64,000 bases of DNA, taken from Litchfieldella xinjiangensis. GTDB taxonomy: Bacteria > Pseudomonadota > Gammaproteobacteria > Pseudomonadales > Halomonadaceae. A model generated the notes under the pieces. The model had not been told where the DNA came from. It ran no database searches and saw only the letters and a program-made list of their open reading frames with translations. Location: assembly GCF_000759345.1 (NCBI RefSeq), contig NZ_JPZL01000001.1, positions 1,534,282 to 1,598,281 on the forward strand, written 5' to 3'. Numbering within the stretch: the first letter of the stretch is position 1; the number at the start of each line of letters is the position of its first letter. The position numbers were made by a program, and so were the translations under genes. Below, one piece after another: positions 1 to 7,961 of the stretch.

Positions 1-211
1 ACTCGGAGATCACCGCCACCCGCGCCAGCTGCTCGCGGCGCGTTGACGACAAGGCCTGCCAGCGCTCTCCCGGAGGCTCCGATTCCTGCCGTGCGGCGCG
101 TCGGTCCGCCTGTGCCAAGGCCTCGTCGAGGCGCTCCTTGAGCGTTGCCAGCCCCTGATGCAGGACAGGGGGAATAACGCGTTGCGGCAGGAAGTCGTCG
201 GGTAGCGCCAT
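1..211 (-). CDS. glnE: Probable glutamine-synthetase adenylyltransferase, N-terminal end only
   Basis: The frame stays open from an ATG at 211 to the window edge, giving 70 N-terminal residues; the rest lies outside. It begins MALPDDFLPQ and ends LARVAVISE. A short leader followed by an ...LARV..xSxF segment is how many pseudomonad and halomonad GlnE proteins start, just before the first nucleotidyltransferase domain. GlnE would adenylylate and deadenylylate glutamine synthetase in response to the PII protein. A GAGAGG ribosome site precedes the ATG. No catalytic motif is in view, so the name rests on N-terminal resemblance alone. The competing 70-codon frame over the same bases looks like a shadow because it is rich in Arg, Ser and Trp. 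Confidence 0.45.
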   Translation of the reverse strand, partial: MALPDDFLPQRVIPPVLHQGLATLKERLDEALAQADRRAARQESEPPGERWQALSSTRREQLARVAVISE

Positions 212-277
212 GGGCCTCTCACGGGTCGTGAATGTTCAGGCCTTCAGCATAGCGAAGGGGATCGTCGGTGGGCAGCG

Positions 278-649
278 TCAGGACAAAAAACGCTGCCAGG
301 CCAGCAGTCCCCAGGTCAGCCCCGCGATCAATAAAGTGAGCATGACGGCAGCCGAACTGATGTCCTTGGCGCGTCCGGACAGTTCATGGTGTTCGGGGCC
401 GATACGGTCGACGGCGTTCTCAATCGCGCTGTTGAGTAGCTCGACGATCAACACCAGCATGCAACTCCCCACCAGCAGGATCCATTCAATCGGGGTTCGC
501 CCCAGCCAGATCGCCAATGGCAACAGGACCAGGCACAGCCCCACTTCCTGGCGAAAGGCGGTTTCATTGTGAAAGGCCGCCCGTAAGCCCTTGAGCGAAT
601 AGTGCGTCGAATAGAGCAGATGGCGCCAACCGGTGTGCCCGTGTTTCAT
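278..649 (-). CDS. dgkA: Diacylglycerol kinase (prokaryotic DgkA)
   Basis: This 123-residue inner-membrane enzyme phosphorylates diacylglycerol to phosphatidic acid with ATP, recycling diacylglycerol released by membrane-derived glucan and LPS modification. The length matches the family (about 120). The signature ELLNSAIE (residues 70-77), then VDRI and LSGRAKDISSAAV, carries the conserved Glu and the nucleotide-contacting residues. Three hydrophobic segments are visible at about 35-48, 54-70 and 97-118, with an amphipathic N-terminal stretch. It starts at an ATG with an AGGACA-like ribosome site and lies 66 bases upstream of the probable glnE on the same strand. Nothing is unusual about it. 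Confidence 0.95.
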   Translation of the reverse strand: MKHGHTGWRHLLYSTHYSLKGLRAAFHNETAFRQEVGLCLVLLPLAIWLGRTPIEWILLVGSCMLVLIVELLNSAIENAVDRIGPEHHELSGRAKDISSAAVMLTLLIAGLTWGLLAWQRFLS

Positions 650-786
650 CGAGATGTCCTGGTGGGATGTCCTGGTAGAGGGTTGCCGTGTCCTTGCCGC
701 AAGGATACCAAACTACCCGCAGCGGCAAGCATAGTCGCGCGTCACTGTGTCGTAGCGTGACACTGCGCCAAAAACTCGGCAGCCCA

Positions 787-2235
787 CTAACGCGAGCGAA
801 TCATGGCCTCGAGGTCACGGGCGAGCGGATCGAGTACCTTGGTCCAGTTGAGATAGGGTGTCTGGCTGCTGCCGTTGACCAAAACCGAGAAAACACCCCA
901 GCGGCCGCTCTCGGTCCGGAAGTAACCACCGACCGAGCGCACGGCAAAGGGCTGGTTGAGCGTACCGGTCTTGAGCATGACATGCTCCTGAAACGTGGAA
1001 CTGCCGCGGCGAATGAAGCGCATCACGCCATTGGCCGGCGATTGAAGACCAGCCACGAAGCTGGGAAACAGCGCCGGCTGACGGTACATGTGCTCGAGCA
1101 GCGCATTGACCCCCTGAGCGGAGGTTCGGTTCTCGGTCGTCAAGCCACTCCCGCTGAGAAGCCGCAGCTCACCGTGTCCCGGCAATTTCTGAGCGAAGCC
1201 CTCCAGGGCCGCCCCGGCATCGATCAGCGAGGCCTGGGCCGTATCGGCCAGGTTGAGGCTCAATACATCGGCCATGAAATTGTTGGAGTGATTGAGCATG
1301 CGCATCAACACTTCCTGCAGCGGCTCACCATCCAGGGCAGCTAGCGTGCGGGCGTTGGCAGGAGGCTGGGTCACACTGACGCTATAACCTTGCGTTACGG
1401 CGACCCCGGCTTGCTCGAGGAGCGCCACCAGCGTCTCGGCGGTCTGAATCGCCGGGTCGGAGCTTGAGCGATAGACCGTCCGCGGGAAGGCATCCTGGGC
1501 AATCTGTCCCCGTACCACCATGACATCGCTGCCCGATTCGGTGACACGTTCGACATTGAGTTGGGTCTCGCTACCGCCCGCCGCGGTTGTCACGCGATTG
1601 GTCAGGCCGGTGGCGGGAATCACGGTATCGCAGCTCGACAGGCGGGCCGGGTCACCGACCTGACGCGCCGGAGCCACATTCAGGCACCAGTTGCCATGAT
1701 TGACCCCCGCGGAGGTCAACTGAGCGCTGTAGGTGGTCGCCGTACGCGTACGTGCCTGGCAACGATCCTCGGTCATGCAATCGACCGGGCCGAAGCGCCA
1801 CTGGCTAATGATCAGTTGTCCATCGATGCGCTCAACCCCCCGTTGGCGCAGCGTCTGCACCAATTGCCACAAGTCGCGCGAGTCGAGCGCCGGATCTCCT
1901 CCGCCTTCCAGCACCAGGTCGCCATGCAGCGTGCCATCGTCGGAAATCTCGCCCAGCGAGATCAGGCGCGTGGTAAACGTATGCTGAGGCCCCCAGCGAT
2001 CGAGTGCCGCTGCGGCGATGTAAAGCTTCGACACCGAGGCGGGCGACAGCTGTCGTGCCGAATCGATTTCGCCCAGGACTTCGCCGTCGTCGAGCAGACG
2101 CGCCTGGGCGCCGATGGCAAAGCCTTGTTGGGTCAGGGTGGAGAGGTGGGTGAAACCTGCGCCAGAGACCGTCAGGGGCAACAGGCAGAACAGCAGGACC
2201 AGCAGACGCGGCATAACAACGAAAACCTTGAGCAA
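787..2235 (-). CDS. dacB: D-alanyl-D-alanine carboxypeptidase/endopeptidase (PBP4 class)
   Basis: This 482-residue periplasmic peptidase of family S13 trims or cleaves peptidoglycan cross-links. The first 26 residues form a signal peptide, with a hydrophobic core running to VSGAG. The three penicillin-binding motifs are present in order: SVSK at 67-70 with nucleophile Ser67, SNN at 317-319 and KTG at 422-424. The wide spacing between the first two is typical of PBP4, which carries extra inserted domains. A Met at residue 8 is an alternative start and would leave a shorter signal peptide. It stands alone on the minus strand between dgkA and the SMR pump gene. The length is normal for the family (about 480). 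Confidence 0.95.
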   Translation of the reverse strand: MLKVFVVMPRLLVLLFCLLPLTVSGAGFTHLSTLTQQGFAIGAQARLLDDGEVLGEIDSARQLSPASVSKLYIAAAALDRWGPQHTFTTRLISLGEISDDGTLHGDLVLEGGGDPALDSRDLWQLVQTLRQRGVERIDGQLIISQWRFGPVDCMTEDRCQARTRTATTYSAQLTSAGVNHGNWCLNVAPARQVGDPARLSSCDTVIPATGLTNRVTTAAGGSETQLNVERVTESGSDVMVVRGQIAQDAFPRTVYRSSSDPAIQTAETLVALLEQAGVAVTQGYSVSVTQPPANARTLAALDGEPLQEVLMRMLNHSNNFMADVLSLNLADTAQASLIDAGAALEGFAQKLPGHGELRLLSGSGLTTENRTSAQGVNALLEHMYRQPALFPSFVAGLQSPANGVMRFIRRGSSTFQEHVMLKTGTLNQPFAVRSVGGYFRTESGRWGVFSVLVNGSSQTPYLNWTKVLDPLARDLEAMIRSR

Positions 2236-2282
2236 GAGTGAGCGTGTTCCTGACAGAATCGTCAGTGATGGATTGGACTTGG

Positions 2283-2612
2283 TCAGTGATGAGACATGGA
2301 TGAGAAGGCCTGAATCACCACCACCCCGGCAACGATCAACCCCAGCCCGAGCATGGCCGGCAAATCGGGCTTTTCGCCATACACCACGACGCCGATCAGG
2401 GTGACCAGCACGATACCGAGCCCCGCCCAGAAGGCATAGGCGATGCCCACCGGCAACGACCGCAGCGCCAGGGTCAGCAGATAGAACGCCAGGGCATAGC
2501 CCACCACGACCACCACCGTGGGCCAGAAGCGGGTGAATTCCTGGGACGCCTTGAGCGCGCTGGTGGCGACCACTTCGGCGATAATCGCCAGGCCCAGATA
2601 GAAATAGGCCAT
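2283..2612 (-). CDS. Small multidrug resistance (SMR/EmrE-type) transporter
   Basis: This is a 109-residue four-helix inner-membrane protein of the SMR family, which works as an antiparallel dimer exchanging protons for cationic compounds. The start chosen is the ATG at 2612 (MAYFYLGLAI): an AAGGAG lies just upstream, and the longer frame adds 28 residues unlike the family. The essential membrane-embedded acidic residue is Glu13 in AIIAEVVATS, equivalent to EmrE Glu14. The family pattern PVGIAYAFWAGLG is present. It starts 16 bases after the TrmB-like gene stops on the same strand, so the two are probably cotranscribed. The substrate (drug, guanidinium or osmolyte) cannot be read from the sequence. 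Confidence 0.9.
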   Translation of the reverse strand: MAYFYLGLAIIAEVVATSALKASQEFTRFWPTVVVVVGYALAFYLLTLALRSLPVGIAYAFWAGLGIVLVTLIGVVVYGEKPDLPAMLGLGLIVAGVVVIQAFSSMSHH

Positions 2613-2628
2613 ATCGGCTCCTTGAGCG

Positions 2629-3315
2629 TCAGGGACGGGGAAACAGCCCCGGAGCGTAAGCCAAATCGGTCCGGCAACGCCAGAGCGATTGCCCACTGCG
2701 GTAATATTTGCGTTCGAACGGAGTCAATTCGTCCCCCTCGGGTACGAACGCCTCGACATCCACCGCCGCTCCGGTGGCCTGGGTCAGCGCCAGCGCGAAC
2801 TCCTCCACATAAAGCCGCCAGTTGGAGCGCAACTCCAACTGCCCTCCCAAGGCAGGAATAACCGGAAATACCGGATGCCCCTGCCAACGCATCTTGAGGT
2901 GCGAGGATTTTGGATAAGGGTTGGGATAAAGCAGGAAATGCCGCGTGGGTCGCCAGCCCGCTTGCAGGGCAAGGCGCCAGAAATCGACGAGATCTGCACG
3001 CACCAGCAGGGCGTTGTCAGGCACCTCGCCATGCTCGCGGGTCAGCCGGCTGACGCTACGATCGATACCGATCACGGCATGGCCAGGGAACTGCCGGGCC
3101 AGGCTACGTGTCGACAACCCCACACCACAGCCTGAGTCGAGAATCAGCGGTGCCCTGATCGCCTGTAGCCAGGCATCGGCCCTTTCGAAGGCGTCGCGAG
3201 TATGTTCGGCGACCGGCTTGCGCAGCGGATACTGCAAGGCCCGTTGGACACGGCGGGCCAAGTCCTCATGTGGGCCAGTCTGGTTGGTCACGATGGAGCG
3301 CGAAACGACTTGCAT
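2629..3315 (-). CDS. TrmB-like SAM-dependent methyltransferase, divergent
   Basis: This 228-residue class I methyltransferase resembles tRNA (guanine-N7) methyltransferase TrmB. Motif I reads LDSGCGVGLST (about 59-69), followed by VIGIDRS for SAM binding. The catalytic-loop region reads LYPNPYPKSSHLKMRW (about 129-144), where classical TrmB has F-P-D-P-W-P-K. The Asp-to-Asn and Trp-to-Tyr changes, and Ser in motif I, mark a side branch rather than orthodox TrmB, so tRNA m7G46 activity is only a guess. A canonical trmB may lie elsewhere in the genome. The gene is read leftwards from a promoter at about 3477-3505, through an intervening terminator-like hairpin, and is followed by the SMR gene. 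Confidence 0.75.
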   Translation of the reverse strand: MQVVSRSIVTNQTGPHEDLARRVQRALQYPLRKPVAEHTRDAFERADAWLQAIRAPLILDSGCGVGLSTRSLARQFPGHAVIGIDRSVSRLTREHGEVPDNALLVRADLVDFWRLALQAGWRPTRHFLLYPNPYPKSSHLKMRWQGHPVFPVIPALGGQLELRSNWRLYVEEFALALTQATGAAVDVEAFVPEGDELTPFERKYYRSGQSLWRCRTDLAYAPGLFPRP

Positions 3316-3407
3316 GGATGACTCGGCACGGAACGGAAGAAAACCGCATCATACCAGCCAGGCGCCACGCCGACGGCAACAACGCAGGTGAAAACGGCAA
3401 CGACGCC

Positions 3408-3443
3408 AGAAAGAAAAAAGGCGCGCCCTGAAAAGGGTGCGCC
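3408..3443 (-). terminator. Early intrinsic terminator in the leader of the TrmB-like gene
   Basis: A 10-bp stem (3420-3429 with 3434-3443, one G-U pair, GAAA-type loop) is followed on the minus strand by a run of T (complement of 3414-3419, then more T/C). It reads as a Rho-independent terminator only leftwards. No protein gene on that strand lies upstream of it, so it must end a short RNA or attenuate the TrmB-like gene, whose start is 93 bases further on. Confidence 0.75.
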
Positions 3444-3470
3444 CAAACCAACTCGTATGACTCAAACAGC
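3412..3470 (-). ncRNA. Candidate small RNA or attenuated leader, about 59 nt
   Basis: The inferred transcript runs from the promoter at 3477-3505 to the terminator at 3408-3443. It consists of about 27 unpaired nucleotides followed by the terminator stem. I recognise no Rfam family. It may be a stand-alone sRNA, or the prematurely terminated leader of the TrmB-like/SMR transcript. The existence of the RNA is inferred; the promoter and terminator are read directly. Confidence 0.45.
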
Positions 3471-3476
3471 CGTTTC

Positions 3477-3505
3477 ATGATAGCGCTGCAGGGCGCCGAA
3501 TTCAA
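3477..3505 (-). promoter_or_regulatory. Sigma-70-type promoter on the minus strand
   Basis: On the minus strand, TTGAAT (complement of 3500-3505) and TATCAT (complement of 3477-3482) are separated by exactly 17 bases. That is 4/6 and 5/6 matches to the consensus boxes. The -35 box overlaps the edge of the PsrA-type palindrome at 3501-3518, so a bound repressor would block it. Initiation is expected near 3470. Confidence 0.6.
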
Positions 3506-3518
3506 ACACTCGTTTGCA
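3501..3518. promoter_or_regulatory. PsrA-type operator between fabY and the TrmB-like gene
   Basis: The palindrome CAAAC-ACTC-GTTTG, within an 18-bp stretch, fits exactly the published PsrA consensus (G/C)AAAC-N2-4-GTTT(G/C). PsrA is a TetR-family regulator of fatty-acid metabolism that releases DNA on binding long-chain fatty acids. The site lies about 130 bases before fabY and overlaps the -35 box of the opposing promoter. Its role here is inferred from the motif and the fatty-acid neighbour. Confidence 0.6.
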
Positions 3519-3645
3519 TAAAACCCTTTGGAAACACGGTCCTGCAGCCTGGTGGCTTGCATGACGCCGGGGGTTCACGGGTGATATCATTTGCCTCATT
3601 AGAAACGACCACTTGACTCGTCAAACAGCACACGAGGAACGCGGC

Positions 3646-5556
3646 TTGTCACAGTTACCGGTGATCGTCGGCATGGGTGGCGTCAACCCAGCCGGCAGAA
3701 CCTCGGGGCACCAGGCCTATCGGCGTACCGTGCTCGACGCCCTGCACGAGGACGACCAGGCACGCACCCTGGTTGGACTGGCAGCCATGATGCGTCTGGC
3801 TACGCGCCAGGCGGATGGGTCATGGCATGACGCCAGCGGTGCGCCCCTGGACGCTTCGGCTATCGCCGAGAGATACCGTCAGCAGGTGCTCGACCACTCG
3901 CTGATTCGGCGCATCGAGGACCCTCGCTTCAACAGCGACGGGATTCCAGCAAACCGACAGGCCGAGCTGACCTTCGACGCACCGCAGACCTTCCGAATCC
4001 GTCGACGTCAGCTCCCCGACGCCCTGCCCGATACGTGGCAGGTGCGTGAATACGATCGCCAGACGCTCGAAGTCACCATTCCGGCCGGCCCGCTCGAGGT
4101 CATGCTGCCGGAACGGCGGCCAGCTCAGGTGCGAGCCGCCGGGCAACTTCCCAGTGGCTTCGAACCCAGCCGCCTGTACCGCAGCGTGCATCACCCCCGT
4201 GGTTTGTCCATGGCCGTGTTCGGTGCCTCGGATTGCCTGGGGCAGAGTGGCCTGGATTGGGAGGCCCTTCGCGATCGGCTCGATCCCGACCTGATCGCCG
4301 TCTATGCCGGCAACTCCATCGGCCAGATGGATGACGAGGGTTGGGGCGGATTGCTCAAGAGTTTCGCCTCGGGTAACCGCGCCACCTCCAAGCAGATGCC
4401 GCTGGGCTATGGCCAGATGCCGGCCGACTTCCTGAACGCCTATGTCCTGGGAAGCGTCGGTGCGACCGGCGCCGTTCAGGGGGCCTGCGCCAGTTTCCTT
4501 TACAATCTGCGCCTGGGTGTCGATGACATTGCCAGCGGTCGCCGCCGGGTGGTGATGGTCGGCACTTCGGATGCACCGATCACCCCCGAAATCATCGAGG
4601 GCTTTCGCGCCATGGGAGCGCTGGCCGATGACGACAGTCTCAAGGCCCTGGATGCCCTCACGCTGCTCACCGACGCCGATTACCAACGCGCCTGTCGCCC
4701 ATTCGCGCGTAACTGCGGCTTCACCATCGCCGAAGCCAGCCAGTTCGTGCTGCTGATGGACGATGCCCTGGCGCTGGAAACCGGTGCCCAGGTACTTGGC
4801 TCCGTGCCGGGCGTCTTCGTCAATGCCGACGGCTGGAAGCGCTCGATCTCGGCGCCCGGCGTCGGTAATTACCTGACCCTTGGCAAGGCCGTTTCGCTGG
4901 CACGCGACATCCTTGGCGAACAGGCGCTACGCACCCGCACCTACCTGCATGCCCACGGTACCAGTACCCCCAAGAACCGTGTGACCGAATCGCATGTCTT
5001 CGACATGGTGGCACGGGCCCACGCGATCGAGGCCTGGCCGGTCGTGGCGGTCAAGGCTTACGTCGGCCACACCCAGGGCAGTGCCGCGGGCGATCAGTTG
5101 GCCAGCGCCCTGGGCAGTTTTGCCTACGGCTTATTGCCGGGCATTCATACCCTCGATGCCGTGGCCGATGACGTCTATGCGGAGCGATTGCACCTGTTCA
5201 AGGATACGCAGCGATTCACGGCGGATGCCGCGTTCATCAATGCCAAGGGCTTTGGCGGCAACAACGCAACGGGACTGGTTCTATCTCCGGAGGTCACGGA
5301 GCGACTGATGCTCAGGCGTCACGGGCAGGCCGCGATCGACGCCTGGAAGGAGCGTCGCGAAGCCATCCTGCAAGCCAGCCAGGCGTTTGAACGCGAAGCG
5401 GATGCCGGCCACTACCAGGCGATCTATCGCTTCGGTGAGGGTGTGCTCGAAGGCCCTGAGCTCGACATGAATACCGAGCGCCTCAGCATCCCTGGATACG
5501 GGCAGCCGGTGTCGTTGTCGGTGGCCAACCCCTTCGGGCGTGTGAACGACGACTGA
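3646..5556 (+). CDS. fabY: Beta-ketoacyl-ACP synthase FabY, initiating enzyme of fatty-acid synthesis
   Basis: This 636-residue ketoacyl synthase resembles Pseudomonas aeruginosa FabY (about 634 residues), which condenses acetyl-CoA with malonyl-ACP to start fatty-acid synthesis in place of FabH. The start chosen is TTG at 3646, because GAGGAA lies just upstream and the protein then begins MSQLPVIVGMGG, as FabY does. A TTG 33 bases earlier opens a longer frame without support. The thiolase-fold triad is visible: Cys281 in GACASFLYN, His437 in HAHGTSTP and His475 in YVGHTQG. A FabY-type N-terminal extension of roughly 200 residues precedes the catalytic core, and a short helical tail follows. 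A PsrA-type site upstream suggests control by fatty acids. Confidence 0.93.
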   Translation: MSQLPVIVGMGGVNPAGRTSGHQAYRRTVLDALHEDDQARTLVGLAAMMRLATRQADGSWHDASGAPLDASAIAERYRQQVLDHSLIRRIEDPRFNSDGIPANRQAELTFDAPQTFRIRRRQLPDALPDTWQVREYDRQTLEVTIPAGPLEVMLPERRPAQVRAAGQLPSGFEPSRLYRSVHHPRGLSMAVFGASDCLGQSGLDWEALRDRLDPDLIAVYAGNSIGQMDDEGWGGLLKSFASGNRATSKQMPLGYGQMPADFLNAYVLGSVGATGAVQGACASFLYNLRLGVDDIASGRRRVVMVGTSDAPITPEIIEGFRAMGALADDDSLKALDALTLLTDADYQRACRPFARNCGFTIAEASQFVLLMDDALALETGAQVLGSVPGVFVNADGWKRSISAPGVGNYLTLGKAVSLARDILGEQALRTRTYLHAHGTSTPKNRVTESHVFDMVARAHAIEAWPVVAVKAYVGHTQGSAAGDQLASALGSFAYGLLPGIHTLDAVADDVYAERLHLFKDTQRFTADAAFINAKGFGGNNATGLVLSPEVTERLMLRRHGQAAIDAWKERREAILQASQAFEREADAGHYQAIYRFGEGVLEGPELDMNTERLSIPGYGQPVSLSVANPFGRVNDD

Positions 5557-5664
5557 ACGTCAACAAGAGCGACGATCCGCCGCCCCACCCGCGATTGTCG
5601 CGCTCGAGGGCTTGGGGTACCCTAGTCGCCCCGGCTTTCGACCGGCCGTATTCCGCCCGCATAG

Positions 5665-6171
<507 letters not shown>

Positions 6172-6199
6172 TGGTCGACCACCACGCTGCCAGGAGTGA

Positions 6200-6454
<255 letters not shown>

Positions 6455-6483
6455 GCCATCGTCATTACCGACTCCGCGTTGCC

Positions 6484-6510
6484 AAGCCCTTCCCCGCGAA
6501 GGGCTTTTTT
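6484..6510 (+). terminator. Intrinsic terminator after the coaD-ferredoxin unit
   Basis: A perfect 9-bp stem (AAGCCCTTC paired with GAAGGGCTT around a 5-base loop) runs into a T tract. It sits 30 bases after the ferredoxin stop codon and separates that unit from the MATE pump gene. Confidence 0.9.
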
Positions 6511-6562
6511 ATGTTACCCACGATCGCTATGCTGCCGATCGTTCATTTCATAGGCCGTTGAC

Positions 6563-7891
6563 GTGTCCCTCTCCGAGCGTAACCCCGCCCAGCGTATCTG
6601 GCTCCTGGCCTGGCCGATCATCCTCTCCAATATCACCGTGCCGCTGCTGGGTCTGGTGGATACGGCCGTGGTAGGCCACCTGTCGGACTCGCGCTACCTG
6701 GCTGGGGTCACGCTGGGGGCCACCCTGTTCAGCTTTCTTTATTGGGGCTTCGGCTTTTTACGCATGGGCACCACGGGGTTGACCTCCCAGGCGGCCGGGC
6801 GCGAAAGCAACAGCGACGTTCGCAACCTGCTGGGGCAGGCGCTGATCATGGCAGTGGTCATCGGGGCGGCATTGATCCTGCTGTCGCGCCCCTTGATCGG
6901 CCTGGGGCTCTGGCTGCTCGACGGCAGTGAAGTCGCCACCGAACTGGCTGCAGAATATGCCAGCATTCGCATCCTCTCGGCCCCTGCGGTGCTCGCCAAT
7001 TACGCGATCCTCGGCTGGTTCCTGGGACAGCAGAATTCCCGGGTCACGCTGGCCATCATGGTGCTGACCAATAGCGTGAACATCCTGCTCGACGTGCTGT
7101 TCGTGGTGGTGCTCGGCATGACCAGCGATGGCGTGGCGTGGGCGACGGTCATTGCGGACTATACGGCCCTGCTGGCCGGCCTGTGGCTGGTGTGTCGCCA
7201 ATTAGGGCGGCTCGAGGGGCGCTTCCTGGGGGAGCGCCTGCTTCGGCTTGGTGCCTATCGCGAACTCTTTCAGGTCAATGCCCAGCTGTTTTTACGCACC
7301 CTGGGGCTGCTGTTTGCACTGGCTTTCTTCACGGCACAAGGGGCCAGCCAGGGCGATACGGTGCTCGCCGCCAACGCTGTTCTGCTGCAGTTCATCATGC
7401 TCGTCTCCTACGGTCTGGACGGTTTTGCGCATGCCGCCGAGGCGTTGACCGGCCGCGCCATTGGCGCACGCCAGTGGCAAGCCTTTGCCGACTCGGTGCG
7501 CGCTGCCGCGCGATTGTCGTTGGTCACGGCGGGGGCTGCGGCACTCGCCTTTGCCGTGGGCGGGGAGGCCTTGATCGCCCTGTTGACGGGATTGCCTGAA
7601 GTGCGTGCTACGGCCGGAACCTACCTACCGTGGATGGTGGCGCTTCCCCTGATCGCCGTATGGAGTTATCTGTTCGACGGGGTGTTCATCGGGGCCACGG
7701 CCACCCGCGAGATGCGCAATAGCGTGTTTGCCGGCCTCGCGGTCTATCTCCCCGCCTGGTGGTTGTTGCAGCCTCTGGGCAATCACGGCTTATGGCTTTC
7801 CTTCGTTCTCTTTACCCTGGTGCGCTCTGCCACGCTGAGCGCCTATTACTTGCATTACCGTCGTACGCGCTGGTCCGCGGCGCAGCGTTGA
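6563..7891 (+). CDS. MATE family efflux transporter, DinF subfamily
   Basis: This 442-residue inner-membrane antiporter has about 12 hydrophobic segments arranged as two six-helix bundles. It starts with a GTG; the ribosome site is weak. The N-terminal pattern IWLLAWPIILSNITVPLLG followed by VDTAVVGHL is characteristic of the DinF branch, with the conserved Asp in the first helix. DinF-type proteins export cationic compounds or relieve oxidative and bile-salt stress using proton or sodium gradients; the substrate here is unknown. No LexA box is evident upstream, so SOS control as for E. coli dinF is not supported. It is a single-gene unit between two intergenic gaps. Confidence 0.9.
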   Translation: MSLSERNPAQRIWLLAWPIILSNITVPLLGLVDTAVVGHLSDSRYLAGVTLGATLFSFLYWGFGFLRMGTTGLTSQAAGRESNSDVRNLLGQALIMAVVIGAALILLSRPLIGLGLWLLDGSEVATELAAEYASIRILSAPAVLANYAILGWFLGQQNSRVTLAIMVLTNSVNILLDVLFVVVLGMTSDGVAWATVIADYTALLAGLWLVCRQLGRLEGRFLGERLLRLGAYRELFQVNAQLFLRTLGLLFALAFFTAQGASQGDTVLAANAVLLQFIMLVSYGLDGFAHAAEALTGRAIGARQWQAFADSVRAAARLSLVTAGAAALAFAVGGEALIALLTGLPEVRATAGTYLPWMVALPLIAVWSYLFDGVFIGATATREMRNSVFAGLAVYLPAWWLLQPLGNHGLWLSFVLFTLVRSATLSAYYLHYRRTRWSAAQR

Positions 7892-7961
7892 CGAGCCTTA
7901 CCGCACATAACTGATAAATGGACTAGCTTGAACGAAACGACAAACAACAAGCGACCTCGCC

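Noticed and set aside
3266..3562. 98-codon minus-strand frame across the fabY control region
   Set aside because: It overlaps the TrmB-like start and the terminator hairpin. There is no ribosome site, and the hairpin explains its conserved-looking part.
6541..6562. LexA/SOS box before the DinF-type pump
   Set aside because: No CTGT-N8-ACAG pattern was found in the upstream gap.
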